The notes under the pieces were generated by a model. That model did no database searches. It saw nothing but the letters and a program-made list of their open reading frames with translations, and had not been told where the DNA came from. A stretch of 64,000 nucleotides of DNA. Origin: CAWEDP01 sp963807925. GTDB taxonomy: Bacteria > Acidobacteriota > Vicinamibacteria > Vicinamibacterales > CAVVIG01. Of this stretch, positions 8,663-17,883 are shown in pieces. Each line of letters starts with the position of its first letter. Positions within the stretch are counted from its first letter, which is position 1. The position numbers and the translations under genes are program-made. The stretch covers positions 1-64,000 of the forward strand of contig CAWEDP010000004.1 in NCBI GenBank assembly GCA_963807925.1, given 5' to 3'.

Positions 8663-10378
8663 TCAGGTGGAAACCAGGCGCTCGGATCCCAGACCGGGCC
8701 GCGAATGTCGTGCGGCGTCAGGTCCGGCACGTCGTGTCTCTGCCAGTACCTCGTGCTTCCAGACGTATTCGTAGAACCGGCGCGCCCGATCCGGTGGCGC
8801 CTGTCCGGCGGGAATGCCGGCCCCTGCGGTGCACGCGCCGGTCGCCGCACACAGCGTCGCCCCGACATCGGCCACATGCACGGCGGCGGACGCGTCGCGC
8901 AGGCCGCCTCGAGCGCCGCGCGGTTTCAGCAGAAACAGCGGGTGCGCGGCGCCGGCCAGATGTTCCCACCGCAGCGGACTGCCCGGCGCATCGTCGTGGA
9001 ACAGGCCGACGAGGTTCACGCCGTGATCGGCAAGGATCAGGACGACGCTCCGGTCGTAGATATCGGCTCGCCGGAGGCGATCGAGCAGCGTCGCGACGGC
9101 CAGGAACGCGCAGCGCGCCTGCGACGTGACGTGCTCGAGTCCAGCGTCGGTGACATGGCAGCTGTCGTCCAGCAGATACGGCGGATGGCTCGCGAACGTG
9201 TGGAAGAACTTGAGCGTCGGGCGGCCGCCGTTGAACGTGAGGCGACGTGCGACCTCGTCGAAGAACCGCAGGCTCTCGAGTACCTGATCGACCTCGAACT
9301 CCCGATTGACTTCGGCCGCGCCGATCCGCGCCTTGTCGGGGACGCGCCCGGCTGAGAGCCAGCCGCCGCCGTTGTAGATCCGCCGCTTGAGCCACACCGG
9401 GGCGACGCGGAAAAGCGAGAGATCGAGCAGGCGAAACGTCTCGAGCCGCAGGAGCGCGGCGCGGGAGCGCATGAGTCGCGCCGTGCTCGTGCACGTGTCG
9501 ACCCGATCGGGACAGACTCCTTCGATGGGATTGACGAGCGCCGTGTCGTATCCCGCTTCGGCGAACCGCGTCATGAACGACCGGTGGGCGATGGCATCGT
9601 CGAAATACGCCGGAAGCGACTGGCCGAGCCGGTACACCTCACCGCTGTGAATGGCCGGAACATTGAGAAACGTCGTCGGGGCCGCGGCGACGGCGTCGTG
9701 GTAGAACGAGAACCCCTCGAACCGGCGCGCCAGCGCGGGATCCGCCCGAAGCGCGCGGTCCGCAATGTCGGACTGAAGGCCGTCGAGCAGCACCACCAGC
9801 AGGTTGCTGACCGGGGAGAAGCGGAAGACGCCTTCGTCCCGCGCGGTGGGTGGCGCTTTGAGCGGGCGGCCGCGCGCCTGGACCAGCGTGATCGTGCTCG
9901 TGATGGCCAGCGCCACGTTCAGCACGAGCAGCGCCGCCGCAGCCGGGCGGCGCGCGCGGCGGATGACCACGGCGATCGCGACGCCGAGCACTCCCACCAG
10001 GGCCAGCTCCCACGCGCCGAGCCGGGTGTCGAACAGCGTCGGCGGATCCCGGCCGTCGAGCACACCCATCGGCGTGACGAACAGGTCGCCGTAGCCCCAC
10101 GCGAGGAGGCCCGTGGCCCCGAGGCCGGCCGCGACCACCCGCCGAGGCGCCAAGGGCAGCACGGCGAGGACGGCGCCGACCACGAGGACGCCGACGACGA
10201 GCGCGCCGAGCCCGCTGACCAGGAAGCTCGTGACGTGGAAATCGAACTCCGCGACGTTGCCCGCCCAGATCGTCGCCGGCAAGTGTACGAAGACGATGCT
10301 GAGCGCGAGCCAGGCGCCGAGCAGGCCGAGGCCGGTCCACGGGTCGCGACCGGCGCGAGGCCAGTCAGCGCGGCTCAC
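8663..10378 (-). CDS. Membrane-anchored sulfatase/LtaS-like phosphotransferase
   Basis: This 571-residue protein has four or five N-terminal membrane helices (about residues 15-165) and an extracytoplasmic alkaline-phosphatase-superfamily domain. NLLVVLLDG puts a metal-binding Asp at 199, APTTFLNVPAIHSG holds the likely Thr nucleophile at about 235-236, and ILADHG gives Asp451-His452. HTFASHPPY adds a histidine near 398. LtaS/OpgB-like enzymes move phosphoglycerol or phosphoethanolamine onto envelope glycans, and sulfatase-fold hydrolases are the alternative. Its start overlaps the methyltransferase end by 14 bases, so it is the last gene of the three-gene operon 12013 to 8663. Confidence 0.85.
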   Translation of the reverse strand: MSRADWPRAGRDPWTGLGLLGAWLALSIVFVHLPATIWAGNVAEFDFHVTSFLVSGLGALVVGVLVVGAVLAVLPLAPRRVVAAGLGATGLLAWGYGDLFVTPMGVLDGRDPPTLFDTRLGAWELALVGVLGVAIAVVIRRARRPAAAALLVLNVALAITSTITLVQARGRPLKAPPTARDEGVFRFSPVSNLLVVLLDGLQSDIADRALRADPALARRFEGFSFYHDAVAAAPTTFLNVPAIHSGEVYRLGQSLPAYFDDAIAHRSFMTRFAEAGYDTALVNPIEGVCPDRVDTCTSTARLMRSRAALLRLETFRLLDLSLFRVAPVWLKRRIYNGGGWLSAGRVPDKARIGAAEVNREFEVDQVLESLRFFDEVARRLTFNGGRPTLKFFHTFASHPPYLLDDSCHVTDAGLEHVTSQARCAFLAVATLLDRLRRADIYDRSVVLILADHGVNLVGLFHDDAPGSPLRWEHLAGAAHPLFLLKPRGARGGLRDASAAVHVADVGATLCAATGACTAGAGIPAGQAPPDRARRFYEYVWKHEVLAETRRAGPDAARHSRPGLGSERLVST

Positions 10379-11795
10379 GGTCGTACCAGCAGAGCACGCG
10401 CCCGGTCCGGGAGATCGTCTCCTGCCGCACGATGCGCGCGCGGCGCGACAGCGCGGCGGTGCACGCCTCGACGGAGTAGTCCTGAAAGATGTCGTCGCGA
10501 AGCATGAGCATCAACTGGATGGTCGGGTCCGCCTTCGGCACGAACTCGATGACGCCCCGCGGCGCCAGGCCGGTGAGCCACGCGACGAGCGCCTCGATCG
10601 GGATGTTGCGCCCGATCGCCAGATGGTGCGTGAACGCGAGCGCGAGCAGCGCGTCGAACGACGCGCGCTGCGCGAACGAGCGGCGCTCCTGACCGCGCCA
10701 GCCTCGAGCCGGACTCGGATCGGCCGCGTCCATCACGAGGGGAAGGAATGGCAGCCGGTCGCGGACCGCGTGCCGAAAGGCCCGGTCGGCAGCGGACGCG
10801 TCGGCCTCGAGCCCGATCGCAGCGCCGGCGCCCGCGCGGAGGGCGACCGCCGCGAAGTGGCCCGTGTTGCAGCCGAGATCCAGCACCCGCCGGGGACGGA
10901 CCGCGGCGATGAACGCCTCGACGAACCGTTCCTTGGCCCCGACTTCCTGATCGGTGTAGGTGTGCGTGCCGGTGTACTCGGCCCAGGCGGGATCAGGCTC
11001 GGGGCGCACATCGAGACGATCGATCCATGATCGAAGGCCGCGCAGCAGCTGCGCGAAGGCGCGTGCGGGCAGCCGGCGATCCCGTGCTGCCGCGCCCACC
11101 TGCACCGTCCCGGCGCGAGCGGACCGCTGCAGGCGCGCGGGGGCGATCACGTGCAGCAGGACGCGCCACGAGAACCGCCGCGCCCACGGCACAATCGCCG
11201 CGAACTCCTCGACCGGAATGCCCTCCATCGCGCCGCGATACCAGCGGTTGAACGCGACGCCGGTGTACGCGTGCAGCAGCAGCGGATGGAGGAACTGCTC
11301 GCAGAACTGACGGTGCCCGGCCCAGAGCTCGCCGTCGCGGTACCGGCGGAGCGAGGGCACGTCGATGAAGACGGGATGCGCGCCCCGGAACTGCACGTTG
11401 TACGCGGAGGCATCGGTCAGCGTGGCCCCCCGCGTCAGCAGCGACAGCTGCAGATCGAGATGCAGCAGCGCCGCGGCCTTCAGGGCCGAGAACGTCCACT
11501 CGTAGGGATACGACACGACGGGCACGCCCTCGTCCTCGAGCACGAGCGGCGCCCGCGCGCGATCGAGGCCGACCATCGATGGACTGACCTCGACCGTCGG
11601 AACCAGCACGCCCTCGCGCATGAGCGCGTCGAGGATGCCGCGATCGCGCAGCCAGAGAAACTCCTCGGCGCCGGCGCGGCTCAGAATCCTGAACACGCGG
11701 CCGCCCCGCTCGACCACGCGCCCGGCCGGATCGCGAAACGACCCCGGCTCGAAGACGTCGTCGTCGCGGGCGAGCCACGCCGTCGCGGCGCTCAT
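10365..11795 (-). CDS. SAM-dependent methyltransferase with long N-terminal domain
   Basis: This 476-residue protein has a C-terminal class I methyltransferase fold, with motif I VLDLGCNTGHFA at about 304-315 and ALAFTHHLAIG further on. The N-terminal 270 residues are conserved-looking but not catalytic by any motif I know (FLWLRDRGILDAL, YPYEWTFSALKAAALLHLDL, GELWAGHRQFCEQFLHP). ATG 11795 lies in an ATGA overlap with the upstream small membrane gene. Proteins of this type often sit next to glycan genes, so a role in methylating an envelope or lipid-linked glycan is inferred. Exact substrate unknown. Confidence 0.85.
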   Translation of the reverse strand: MSAATAWLARDDDVFEPGSFRDPAGRVVERGGRVFRILSRAGAEEFLWLRDRGILDALMREGVLVPTVEVSPSMVGLDRARAPLVLEDEGVPVVSYPYEWTFSALKAAALLHLDLQLSLLTRGATLTDASAYNVQFRGAHPVFIDVPSLRRYRDGELWAGHRQFCEQFLHPLLLHAYTGVAFNRWYRGAMEGIPVEEFAAIVPWARRFSWRVLLHVIAPARLQRSARAGTVQVGAAARDRRLPARAFAQLLRGLRSWIDRLDVRPEPDPAWAEYTGTHTYTDQEVGAKERFVEAFIAAVRPRRVLDLGCNTGHFAAVALRAGAGAAIGLEADASAADRAFRHAVRDRLPFLPLVMDAADPSPARGWRGQERRSFAQRASFDALLALAFTHHLAIGRNIPIEALVAWLTGLAPRGVIEFVPKADPTIQLMLMLRDDIFQDYSVEACTAALSRRARIVRQETISRTGRVLCWYDREPR

Positions 11796-12013
11796 GCGTC
11801 CGGTGGCGCGTCGCGCCGGCGGGCATACACGCCCGGAACCCACGCACGCACGCGCCGCCAGTAGTGCATCACGACGCCAATGGCGAGCGCCGCTCCCCCG
11901 ATGAGGCCCTGGAGCAGCGTGCTCCCGGTCCCCGGATCCAGATACGCGTGCGCTGGTGGCGCGAACGCCCACACGACCGTCAGAAAGGCCGCCGTCCGAA
12001 TGAAGAATCGCAT
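11792..12013 (-). CDS. YLDPGTGS-motif mini-membrane protein
   Basis: This 73-residue protein has an N-terminal hydrophobic signal or anchor (MRFFIRTAAFLTVVWAFAPP), the motif AYLDPGTGS, a second membrane helix (LLQGLIGGAALAIGVVMHYW) and a basic tail. Small proteins with A-Y-[IL]-D-P-G-[TS]-G-S are, to my knowledge, found beside polysaccharide and sulfatase genes, but no function is assigned. Start ATG 12013 gives a sensible signal sequence; the frame is open upstream but without coding character. It overlaps the methyltransferase gene by four bases and leads the operon. Confidence 0.75.
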   Translation of the reverse strand: MRFFIRTAAFLTVVWAFAPPAHAYLDPGTGSTLLQGLIGGAALAIGVVMHYWRRVRAWVPGVYARRRDAPPDA

Positions 12014-12242
12014 CAGGTGCTCGTTTGACCCGCAATCGAACCAACGCGTGACTGCGCCGCGCGATCCTGTGGCGCGCTCGAAGCCGGTCCGCATGGACCC
12101 GCCCTTGGCAAGTACAACGACAGAGCCTGCCATGTGAGTGTGAAAAGTCGGTGAAACGCGTTCCGGATCGGGCGGGAGCAGGCCTCGAGGACGCCGAAGG
12201 CTTCTCGCACTCGTCCATCCTGCGGCCTCGACCGATTCCAAG

Positions 12243-12632
12243 TCACCAGAGTGAACGGTAGACGCGAGCGCAAACGCCTCGGGGATCGCCGAGCGTCGGC
12301 AGGACGATGGCGCCGAGCGTGGAGCCAATCGCATCCGCCACCCAGTCCAGCGCATCGGACGACCGCGAGGGCACCAGCGCCTGATGCCATTCGTCCGATG
12401 CCGCGTAGGCGCTTGCCACGAGAACCGCCACCAGGACGGCGCGCGCGCGCGTCATCCCCTCGCCGAGAAGAGCGCGCGAGACCAGGAGGCCGAGTCCGCC
12501 ATATTCCACGAGGTGCAGCCACTTGTCCCAGACGTGCGCGGTCAGCTGGGGCAGCGGATTCGGCTCCGACGAGAAGTGAAAGATGAGCGCCGCGTACAGG
12601 AGCGGCGGCACCCAGAGCGACAGACGCCTCAC
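12243..12632 (-). CDS. VanZ-like membrane protein
   Basis: This 129-residue protein has four membrane helices. The VanZ signature is clear: FHFSSEPNP, WDKWLHLVEYGGLGLL and AYAASDEWHQ followed by RSSDALDWVADAIGS. GTG 12632 is the only plausible start near the first helix; a G-rich run lies just upstream. The frame stays open far beyond, but that extension is only antisense to the kinase gene. VanZ homologues are linked to teicoplanin tolerance and envelope processes, but the activity is undefined. It may share the cell-envelope theme of the operon downstream, 229 bases away. Confidence 0.85.
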   Translation of the reverse strand: MRRLSLWVPPLLYAALIFHFSSEPNPLPQLTAHVWDKWLHLVEYGGLGLLVSRALLGEGMTRARAVLVAVLVASAYAASDEWHQALVPSRSSDALDWVADAIGSTLGAIVLPTLGDPRGVCARVYRSLW

Positions 12633-12767
12633 GTCGACACCGCCCCATCGTAGCAGCCGTGCGCTCGCCTTCAGCCGTCTCCGACCGGGGCGGGCGGCGA
12701 TCGACGGCCATCGTTTCCTTACATCTTCTACAATGGCTCTGTCGTTGCCGTCGCTCCAAGCACCACC

Positions 12768-15700
12768 GTGGCCACTGATCTCATTGCGCACTACCGGATC
12801 GTCGCCTGGCTCGGCGAGGGCGGGATGGGCGCGGTGTATCGCGCCTACGACGAGCGGCTGGGCCGCGACGTCGCCGTCAAGGTGCTGAAGAACCCGGGCG
12901 AGCCCGGCGCCATCGATCGCTTCGTCCGCGAGGCCCGCGCCGCGTCCGCGCTCAATCACCCGAACATCGTCACCGTGTTCGACGTCGGGGAGAGCGAGCG
13001 CGGCTTCTTCATCGCGATGGAGCTGGTCCGCGGCCGCGGTCTGCGGTCGCTCATCGGTCAGCCGCTCGATCCGAAGCGGTTGTCCAGCCTCGTACGCCAG
13101 ACGGCCGAAGCCCTCGGCGTCGCCCATCAGGCCGGCATCGTGCATCGGGACATCAAGCCGGAGAACCTCATGGTCCGCGACGACGGATACGTGAAGGTCC
13201 TCGACTTCGGCCTGGCGCGCCTGACCAAACCGCTGACCTCGACGATTCAGACGATGGCGCCCACGACGCCGCACTCCATCCTGGGCACGATCAAGTACAT
13301 GTCGCCCGAGCAGACCGTGGAGCAGTCGGTCGGACCGCCGTCCGACGTGTTCTCTCTGGGCGTCGTGATGTACGAGCTGGCCACCGGCCGGCATCCCTTC
13401 GATGCCGACTCGCTCTACGGCGTGCAGCACGCGATCGTCGCGCACCAGCCGGTGCCGCCGGCGCGGCTGAACGCGGAGGTCACCGGGCATCTCGAGGGGC
13501 TGATTCTGCAGATGCTCGACAAGGACGCGAGCCGCCGCCCGACGGCCGCCGACGTCGCCGCGGCGCTCGACGACGCCACCGCGGGCACTTACGTGCGCGC
13601 CCAGCCGGACGCCGGCGCGCCGAAGCGTCACTCGGTGGGGCGCGCCAGGCCGCGGAGCGACCTCCACGCGGCGCTCGACCAGGTCCGGCGCGGACACGGA
13701 CTGATTGTCGGCGTCTCGGGCGAGCCGGGCATTGGCAAGAGCACGCTGGTGGACGATTTCCTGATCGACCTGGCGGAGTCGGGCGCGCCGGCGGTCGTGG
13801 GCCGCGGCCTGTGCTCGGAGCGGCTGGCCGGAACCGAGGCGTACCTGCCGCTCCTCGACGCGTTGTCCGACCTTCTGCGCGCGGACGACGGGGCGCTCGC
13901 GCGTCTGATGCGAACCGTCGCCCCGCTCTGGTACGGGCAGGTGGCGCCGGCCGACAGTCGCGCGGCGTCGCTGGAGGGCGCCAGGCCGGCGCAGACCGGG
14001 GCGCAGGAGCGCCTCAAGCGGGAGCTCGTGGCGTTTCTGACCGAGGTCGGCCGCCAGCAGCCGATCGTCCTCTTCTTCGACGACGTCCACTGGGTCGACG
14101 TGTCGACGGTCGATCTGCTCGCCTACCTCGCCCGGCAGTTCGACGCGCTCCCCGTGCTGGTCATCGCGACCTACCGGCGCGAGGAGCTGCAGGTCCTGAA
14201 ACATCCGCTGCTCTCGGCGATGCAGGATCTGCAGAGCCGCGGGTTGTTTCGCGAAATCGCGCTCGAGTTCCTCACGCGCGACGACGTCGGGCAGTACATC
14301 GCGCTGAGGTTTCCGGGCCACAGGCTGCCCGAAGGGTTCGCCGATCTGATCTTCGCGAAGACCGAGGGCAACCCGCTGTTTGTCGCCGACGTCCTCGGCT
14401 ATCTCGCCGAGCAGCGCGTGATCAGCCAGGACGGGGACGGGTGGATTCTCACCCGTTCGATGCCGGACATCGCGCGCGAGCTGCCCGAGTCGGTCCGCGG
14501 GATGATCCTGCGCAAGATCGACGCCCTCGGCGACGACTCGCGACGCGTGCTGATGACGGCCAGCGTCCAGGGCTACGAGTTCGACGGTGCGATCCTCGCG
14601 TCGATCCTTCGCCTGGACCTGGCCGACGTGGAGGATCAGCTCGATCGAATCGAACGCGTGCACGAATTCGTGAAGCGCATCCGGGAGCACGAGTACCCCG
14701 ACGGCACCCTCACGTTGCGCTACCGGTTCGTCCACCTGCTGTACCAGAACGTGCTGTACGGCTCGCTGACGCCGGCGCGCAAGGTGGCGCTCAGCCGGGC
14801 GATCGGGAAGGCGCTCGAAACCGTGTACCGCGATCGGACGACGGACATCGCCTCGGAGCTGGCGGTGCTCTACGAAGCCGCGCGCGAATTCACGGCGGCC
14901 ACCGACTACTTCCTCATGGCGGCCCAGCGTGCGGCCGCGATGTTCGCATACGAAGAGGCGCTCGCCCTCGGCCGGCGCGCGCTCGCCGCGCTGCGCGTGC
15001 TGCCGGACGGCGCGGATCGGCGGCGCCGCGAGCTGACGATCCTCATGAGCATCGGCGTCGCCGCCACGGCGACCAGGGGCTACTCGAGCCAGGACGTGCA
15101 GGACATCTACGACCGCGCGAGCGCGCTGTGCGTCGAGTTCCAGGAGGTCGACCAGCTGGCCCTTGCCCTGTGGCGCCTGTTTGCCTTCGCCATCACGCGC
15201 CTGCGCCTCGAGACGGCGCAGCAGATTGCCAACCGCTTCGGGCAGCTCGTCGGCCACACCGGCACGGGGACGCTCGCCATCCAGAGCGCGCTGGCGCAGG
15301 GCCTCGTCGCGAACTACCGGGGCGAGTTCCGGTCGGCGGTGGGGCACTTCGAACGGGCGGCGGCGGCATCCTCGATGGCGGCGCGGCACACGATGTCGGT
15401 CACGCTGGGCACCGATCCGGCCGTGTCATCCAACGTTTACATCGCGTCGACACGGTGGTGCCTCGGGTACGCCGACCGCGCAGTGCAGGCGATCGACGCC
15501 GCCCTCGCGGCGACTCTCGAGATCGCCCACCCGTACACGGAGGCTCACGCGCTGCATTTTTCGAGCATGATCCGCGGATGGCGAGGTGAGTGGGACCAGC
15601 TTCTGGTGTATAACCAGCGTGCCCTCGCGGTGACGGCCCGGGAGCGTTTTTCCTATTACGCCGCGACGGCCTGTTTCTTCGAAGGGATGTGGCTGGCCCA

Positions 15701-16193
15701 CACGGGCCGCCCGCACGACGGCCTTGCGCGGATGCGCGAAGGGTGGCTGGGCCTGCGCGGGATCGGGGGGCGCGTGTCGCTGCAACGCTTCGCCACCGAC
15801 TTCGCCGAGCAGTTGGGCCTGGCGGGCGAGGTCGGCGAGGGCCTTGACGTGCTCGCCGGGGAGATTGCCGCGATGGCGACCGATCGCGGGTGGGAAAGCG
15901 AGTTGTTTCGCATGAAAGGCGAGCTCCTGCTGATGCGCGGCGACCTGCGCGACGCCGACGAGGCGCACGGCTGCTTCCGGCACGCCATCGACGTCGCCAG
16001 CCAGCAGGGCGCGAAGTCGCTCGAGCTGCGATCGGCCACCAGCATGGCGCGCCTCCTGCGCGGGCAGGGCAAGACCCGCGAGGCGGCCGCGCAGCTGTCG
16101 GACGCCTACGGCTGGTTCACGGAAGGATTCGACACGGCAGATCTGGTGACTGCCCGAGAGCTTCTGGCCGCAATCGCAGCGAGCACGACGTAG
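12768..16193 (+). CDS. Serine/threonine kinase fused to AAA-type ATPase and TPR domain
   Basis: This 1141-residue signalling protein has three parts. A Hanks-type kinase covers about residues 8-270: glycine loop LGEGGMG, Lys38, catalytic HRDIKPEN at 126-133 and DFG at 146-148. An AAA/STAND-like ATPase follows, with Walker A GEPGIGKS at 318-325 and Walker B VLFFDDVHWVD. An alpha-helical C-terminal part of about 450 residues has TPR-like pairs. It belongs with PknK-type and adenylate-cyclase-like ATPase regulators, which usually end in a DNA-binding or cyclase domain; none is seen here. Cytosolic, no membrane helix. The start is GTG 12768 with no clear Shine-Dalgarno site; a TACAAT box lies at 12729-12734. 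Confidence 0.9.
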   Translation: MATDLIAHYRIVAWLGEGGMGAVYRAYDERLGRDVAVKVLKNPGEPGAIDRFVREARAASALNHPNIVTVFDVGESERGFFIAMELVRGRGLRSLIGQPLDPKRLSSLVRQTAEALGVAHQAGIVHRDIKPENLMVRDDGYVKVLDFGLARLTKPLTSTIQTMAPTTPHSILGTIKYMSPEQTVEQSVGPPSDVFSLGVVMYELATGRHPFDADSLYGVQHAIVAHQPVPPARLNAEVTGHLEGLILQMLDKDASRRPTAADVAAALDDATAGTYVRAQPDAGAPKRHSVGRARPRSDLHAALDQVRRGHGLIVGVSGEPGIGKSTLVDDFLIDLAESGAPAVVGRGLCSERLAGTEAYLPLLDALSDLLRADDGALARLMRTVAPLWYGQVAPADSRAASLEGARPAQTGAQERLKRELVAFLTEVGRQQPIVLFFDDVHWVDVSTVDLLAYLARQFDALPVLVIATYRREELQVLKHPLLSAMQDLQSRGLFREIALEFLTRDDVGQYIALRFPGHRLPEGFADLIFAKTEGNPLFVADVLGYLAEQRVISQDGDGWILTRSMPDIARELPESVRGMILRKIDALGDDSRRVLMTASVQGYEFDGAILASILRLDLADVEDQLDRIERVHEFVKRIREHEYPDGTLTLRYRFVHLLYQNVLYGSLTPARKVALSRAIGKALETVYRDRTTDIASELAVLYEAAREFTAATDYFLMAAQRAAAMFAYEEALALGRRALAALRVLPDGADRRRRELTILMSIGVAATATRGYSSQDVQDIYDRASALCVEFQEVDQLALALWRLFAFAITRLRLETAQQIANRFGQLVGHTGTGTLAIQSALAQGLVANYRGEFRSAVGHFERAAAASSMAARHTMSVTLGTDPAVSSNVYIASTRWCLGYADRAVQAIDAALAATLEIAHPYTEAHALHFSSMIRGWRGEWDQLLVYNQRALAVTARERFSYYAATACFFEGMWLAHTGRPHDGLARMREGWLGLRGIGGRVSLQRFATDFAEQLGLAGEVGEGLDVLAGEIAAMATDRGWESELFRMKGELLLMRGDLRDADEAHGCFRHAIDVASQQGAKSLELRSATSMARLLRGQGKTREAAAQLSDAYGWFTEGFDTADLVTARELLAAIAASTT

Positions 16194-16270
16194 GCCGATC
16201 TCTCACGAGACCATCGCGTCAGCGTCACCTGTTCCGCAGACACGCGAATGTCTGCACGGCGAGGTGCAGG

Positions 16271-17854
16271 ATGGCTGTTCATCTGATCAATCCGAGCGAT
16301 ATCTCGTTCGGCACCGCGGTGATTACCTGTCGGTGGCCCTACGTGCTCGCGCGGGCGACGCCGGACGACTACGGCGACCCGGTGATCGTCGACGAGACGC
16401 TCGCCCCCACCGAGGTCGATCGCATTCAGCCCGACGACGTCGTCGGCATCGGCATTCACACGCTCAATGCGGCGCGCGGCTACGCGCTCGGGCGGCTCGC
16501 TCGCGAACGGGGCGCCTGGGTGGTCTTCGGGGGCGTCCATGCCAGCCTGTTCCCGGAGGAAGCGTTCGAAAGCGGCGGCGCGCACGCCGTCGTCGCCGGC
16601 GACGGCGACCTGGTGTGGGCCACCGTCCTGTCGGACTGCCGCGCCGGCCACCCTCGTCGTCTGTATCCCGGCGGCTGGGTCGACGGCGCCGAGATGGCGC
16701 CGGCGCGCTGGGATCTCCTGCCGGCGGATCGGTATCTCTGGGGCGCGGTGCAGACGGTCCGCGGCTGCCCGAAACACTGCTCGTTCTGTTCGGTCTGGCG
16801 CACCGACGGGCAGCGGCCCCGCCTGATTCCCCCGCACGTCGTCGTGCAGGAGATCGTCGAGCTGAGGCGTCTGGGTTTTCGCTTCATCTTCCTGTCGGAC
16901 GACAACTTCTATCCGGTCACGCACCAGGACATCGAGCAGGCCGCGCGGCGCGCCGATCCGCGAATCGCCGACGAGCTGCGATCGATCCGGCAGGCGCGGT
17001 TCGAGCTGATGGATCTCCTCGCGCAGTTGCCCGACGACCTCGTGCTGTTCACGCAAATCACGATGGAGGCCGCTGAAGATCCCGAGTTTCTCGACGCCAT
17101 GCGCCGCGCGCACATTCGCGGCGCGCTCGTCGGCATCGAGACGATCACGAGCGAGGGGCTCAAGGGCATCTACAAGGCGTTCAACAGTTCCGGCCACGAT
17201 CTGGTCGCGCGGCTGAGGGTCTTCGCCCGCCACCGCGTCCACATCCTCGGATCGTTCATCTTCGGGCTGTCCACCGATCGGCCGGACACCTTCGATGCCA
17301 CGACCGACCTGGCGCACGAAGCCGCGCTGGCCGCGGCGCAGTTCGTCATTCTGACGCCGTTCCCGGGCACGGTCGACTTCGACAAATGGGAGAAGCTCGT
17401 CGAAGGACAGACGATCGAGGGCGTCCCGATGGCTCGGTACTGGCTGGCGCCGTCCGGCAAGCGCATGGGCGTCACGATCCCCAACGCGGCGATGTCGCGT
17501 GACGAGATCAGCGCGGGCACCCGGCGGGCGTGGGATCGCTTTTACGGCTGGCGGCGCCTGTGGGAACGCTCGCGCCGCGCGACCGGCGTCGGCGAGCGCA
17601 TCGCGTTCGTGCTGGTCTGTCGGCTGTACCGGCAGATGTACGCGCGGACCGGACTGGCTGCCGACAGCGCCCGCGTCAATCGCGCGGCGCTCTGGGTCCG
17701 CCTGATGGCGCGGCCCTGCCGGTGGCTGTTCAAGGGAGCCGCCATGCCGACGCTCGCGATCCCGACCGGTCCCGTCGCCGACGTCCACGGTGTCCGGCTT
17801 CAACCGGATCGGGCCCCCGCCGTGTCCGGCTTCAGCGGGACCAGACTTCCGTAG
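16271..17854 (+). CDS. B12-binding-domain radical SAM protein
   Basis: This 527-residue protein has a cobalamin-binding-like N-terminal domain (about residues 1-150, with VVFGGVHASLFPEEAF and VVAGDGD) and a radical SAM core with Cys166-x3-Cys170-x2-Cys173 (RGCPKHCSFC). FLSDDNF and LVGIET are typical radical SAM strands. It resembles the BchE/hopanoid-methylase-like class. The domain lacks the DxHxxG motif in clear form, so cobalamin binding is uncertain. The last 20 or so residues (VRLQPD, SGFSGTRLP) are encoded by copies of the palindromic repeat at 17792-17841, so the tail was probably extended by repeat insertion. Substrate unknown. Confidence 0.85.
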   Translation: MAVHLINPSDISFGTAVITCRWPYVLARATPDDYGDPVIVDETLAPTEVDRIQPDDVVGIGIHTLNAARGYALGRLARERGAWVVFGGVHASLFPEEAFESGGAHAVVAGDGDLVWATVLSDCRAGHPRRLYPGGWVDGAEMAPARWDLLPADRYLWGAVQTVRGCPKHCSFCSVWRTDGQRPRLIPPHVVVQEIVELRRLGFRFIFLSDDNFYPVTHQDIEQAARRADPRIADELRSIRQARFELMDLLAQLPDDLVLFTQITMEAAEDPEFLDAMRRAHIRGALVGIETITSEGLKGIYKAFNSSGHDLVARLRVFARHRVHILGSFIFGLSTDRPDTFDATTDLAHEAALAAAQFVILTPFPGTVDFDKWEKLVEGQTIEGVPMARYWLAPSGKRMGVTIPNAAMSRDEISAGTRRAWDRFYGWRRLWERSRRATGVGERIAFVLVCRLYRQMYARTGLAADSARVNRAALWVRLMARPCRWLFKGAAMPTLAIPTGPVADVHGVRLQPDRAPAVSGFSGTRLP

Positions 17855-17873
17855 AGTCCGGCTTCAGCCGGAC
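17792..17873 (+). repeat. REP-like palindromic repeat cluster, three copies
   Basis: Three copies of GTCCGGCTTCAGCCGGAC lie at 17792-17809 (two mismatches), 17824-17841 (one mismatch) and 17856-17873 (perfect). Each is an 8-base stem with a 2-base loop. The first two lie inside the 3' end of the radical SAM gene and the stop codon lies between copies two and three. The same unit occurs at 20787, 20835 and 45652. Confidence 0.85.
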
Positions 17874-17883
17874 CAGACACCTG

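Noticed and set aside
12633..15389. Minus-strand open frame of over 900 codons upstream of the VanZ-like gene
   Set aside because: It is antisense to the kinase gene, Arg/His/Asp-rich and low-complexity, with no domain. Only 12243-12632 is coding.
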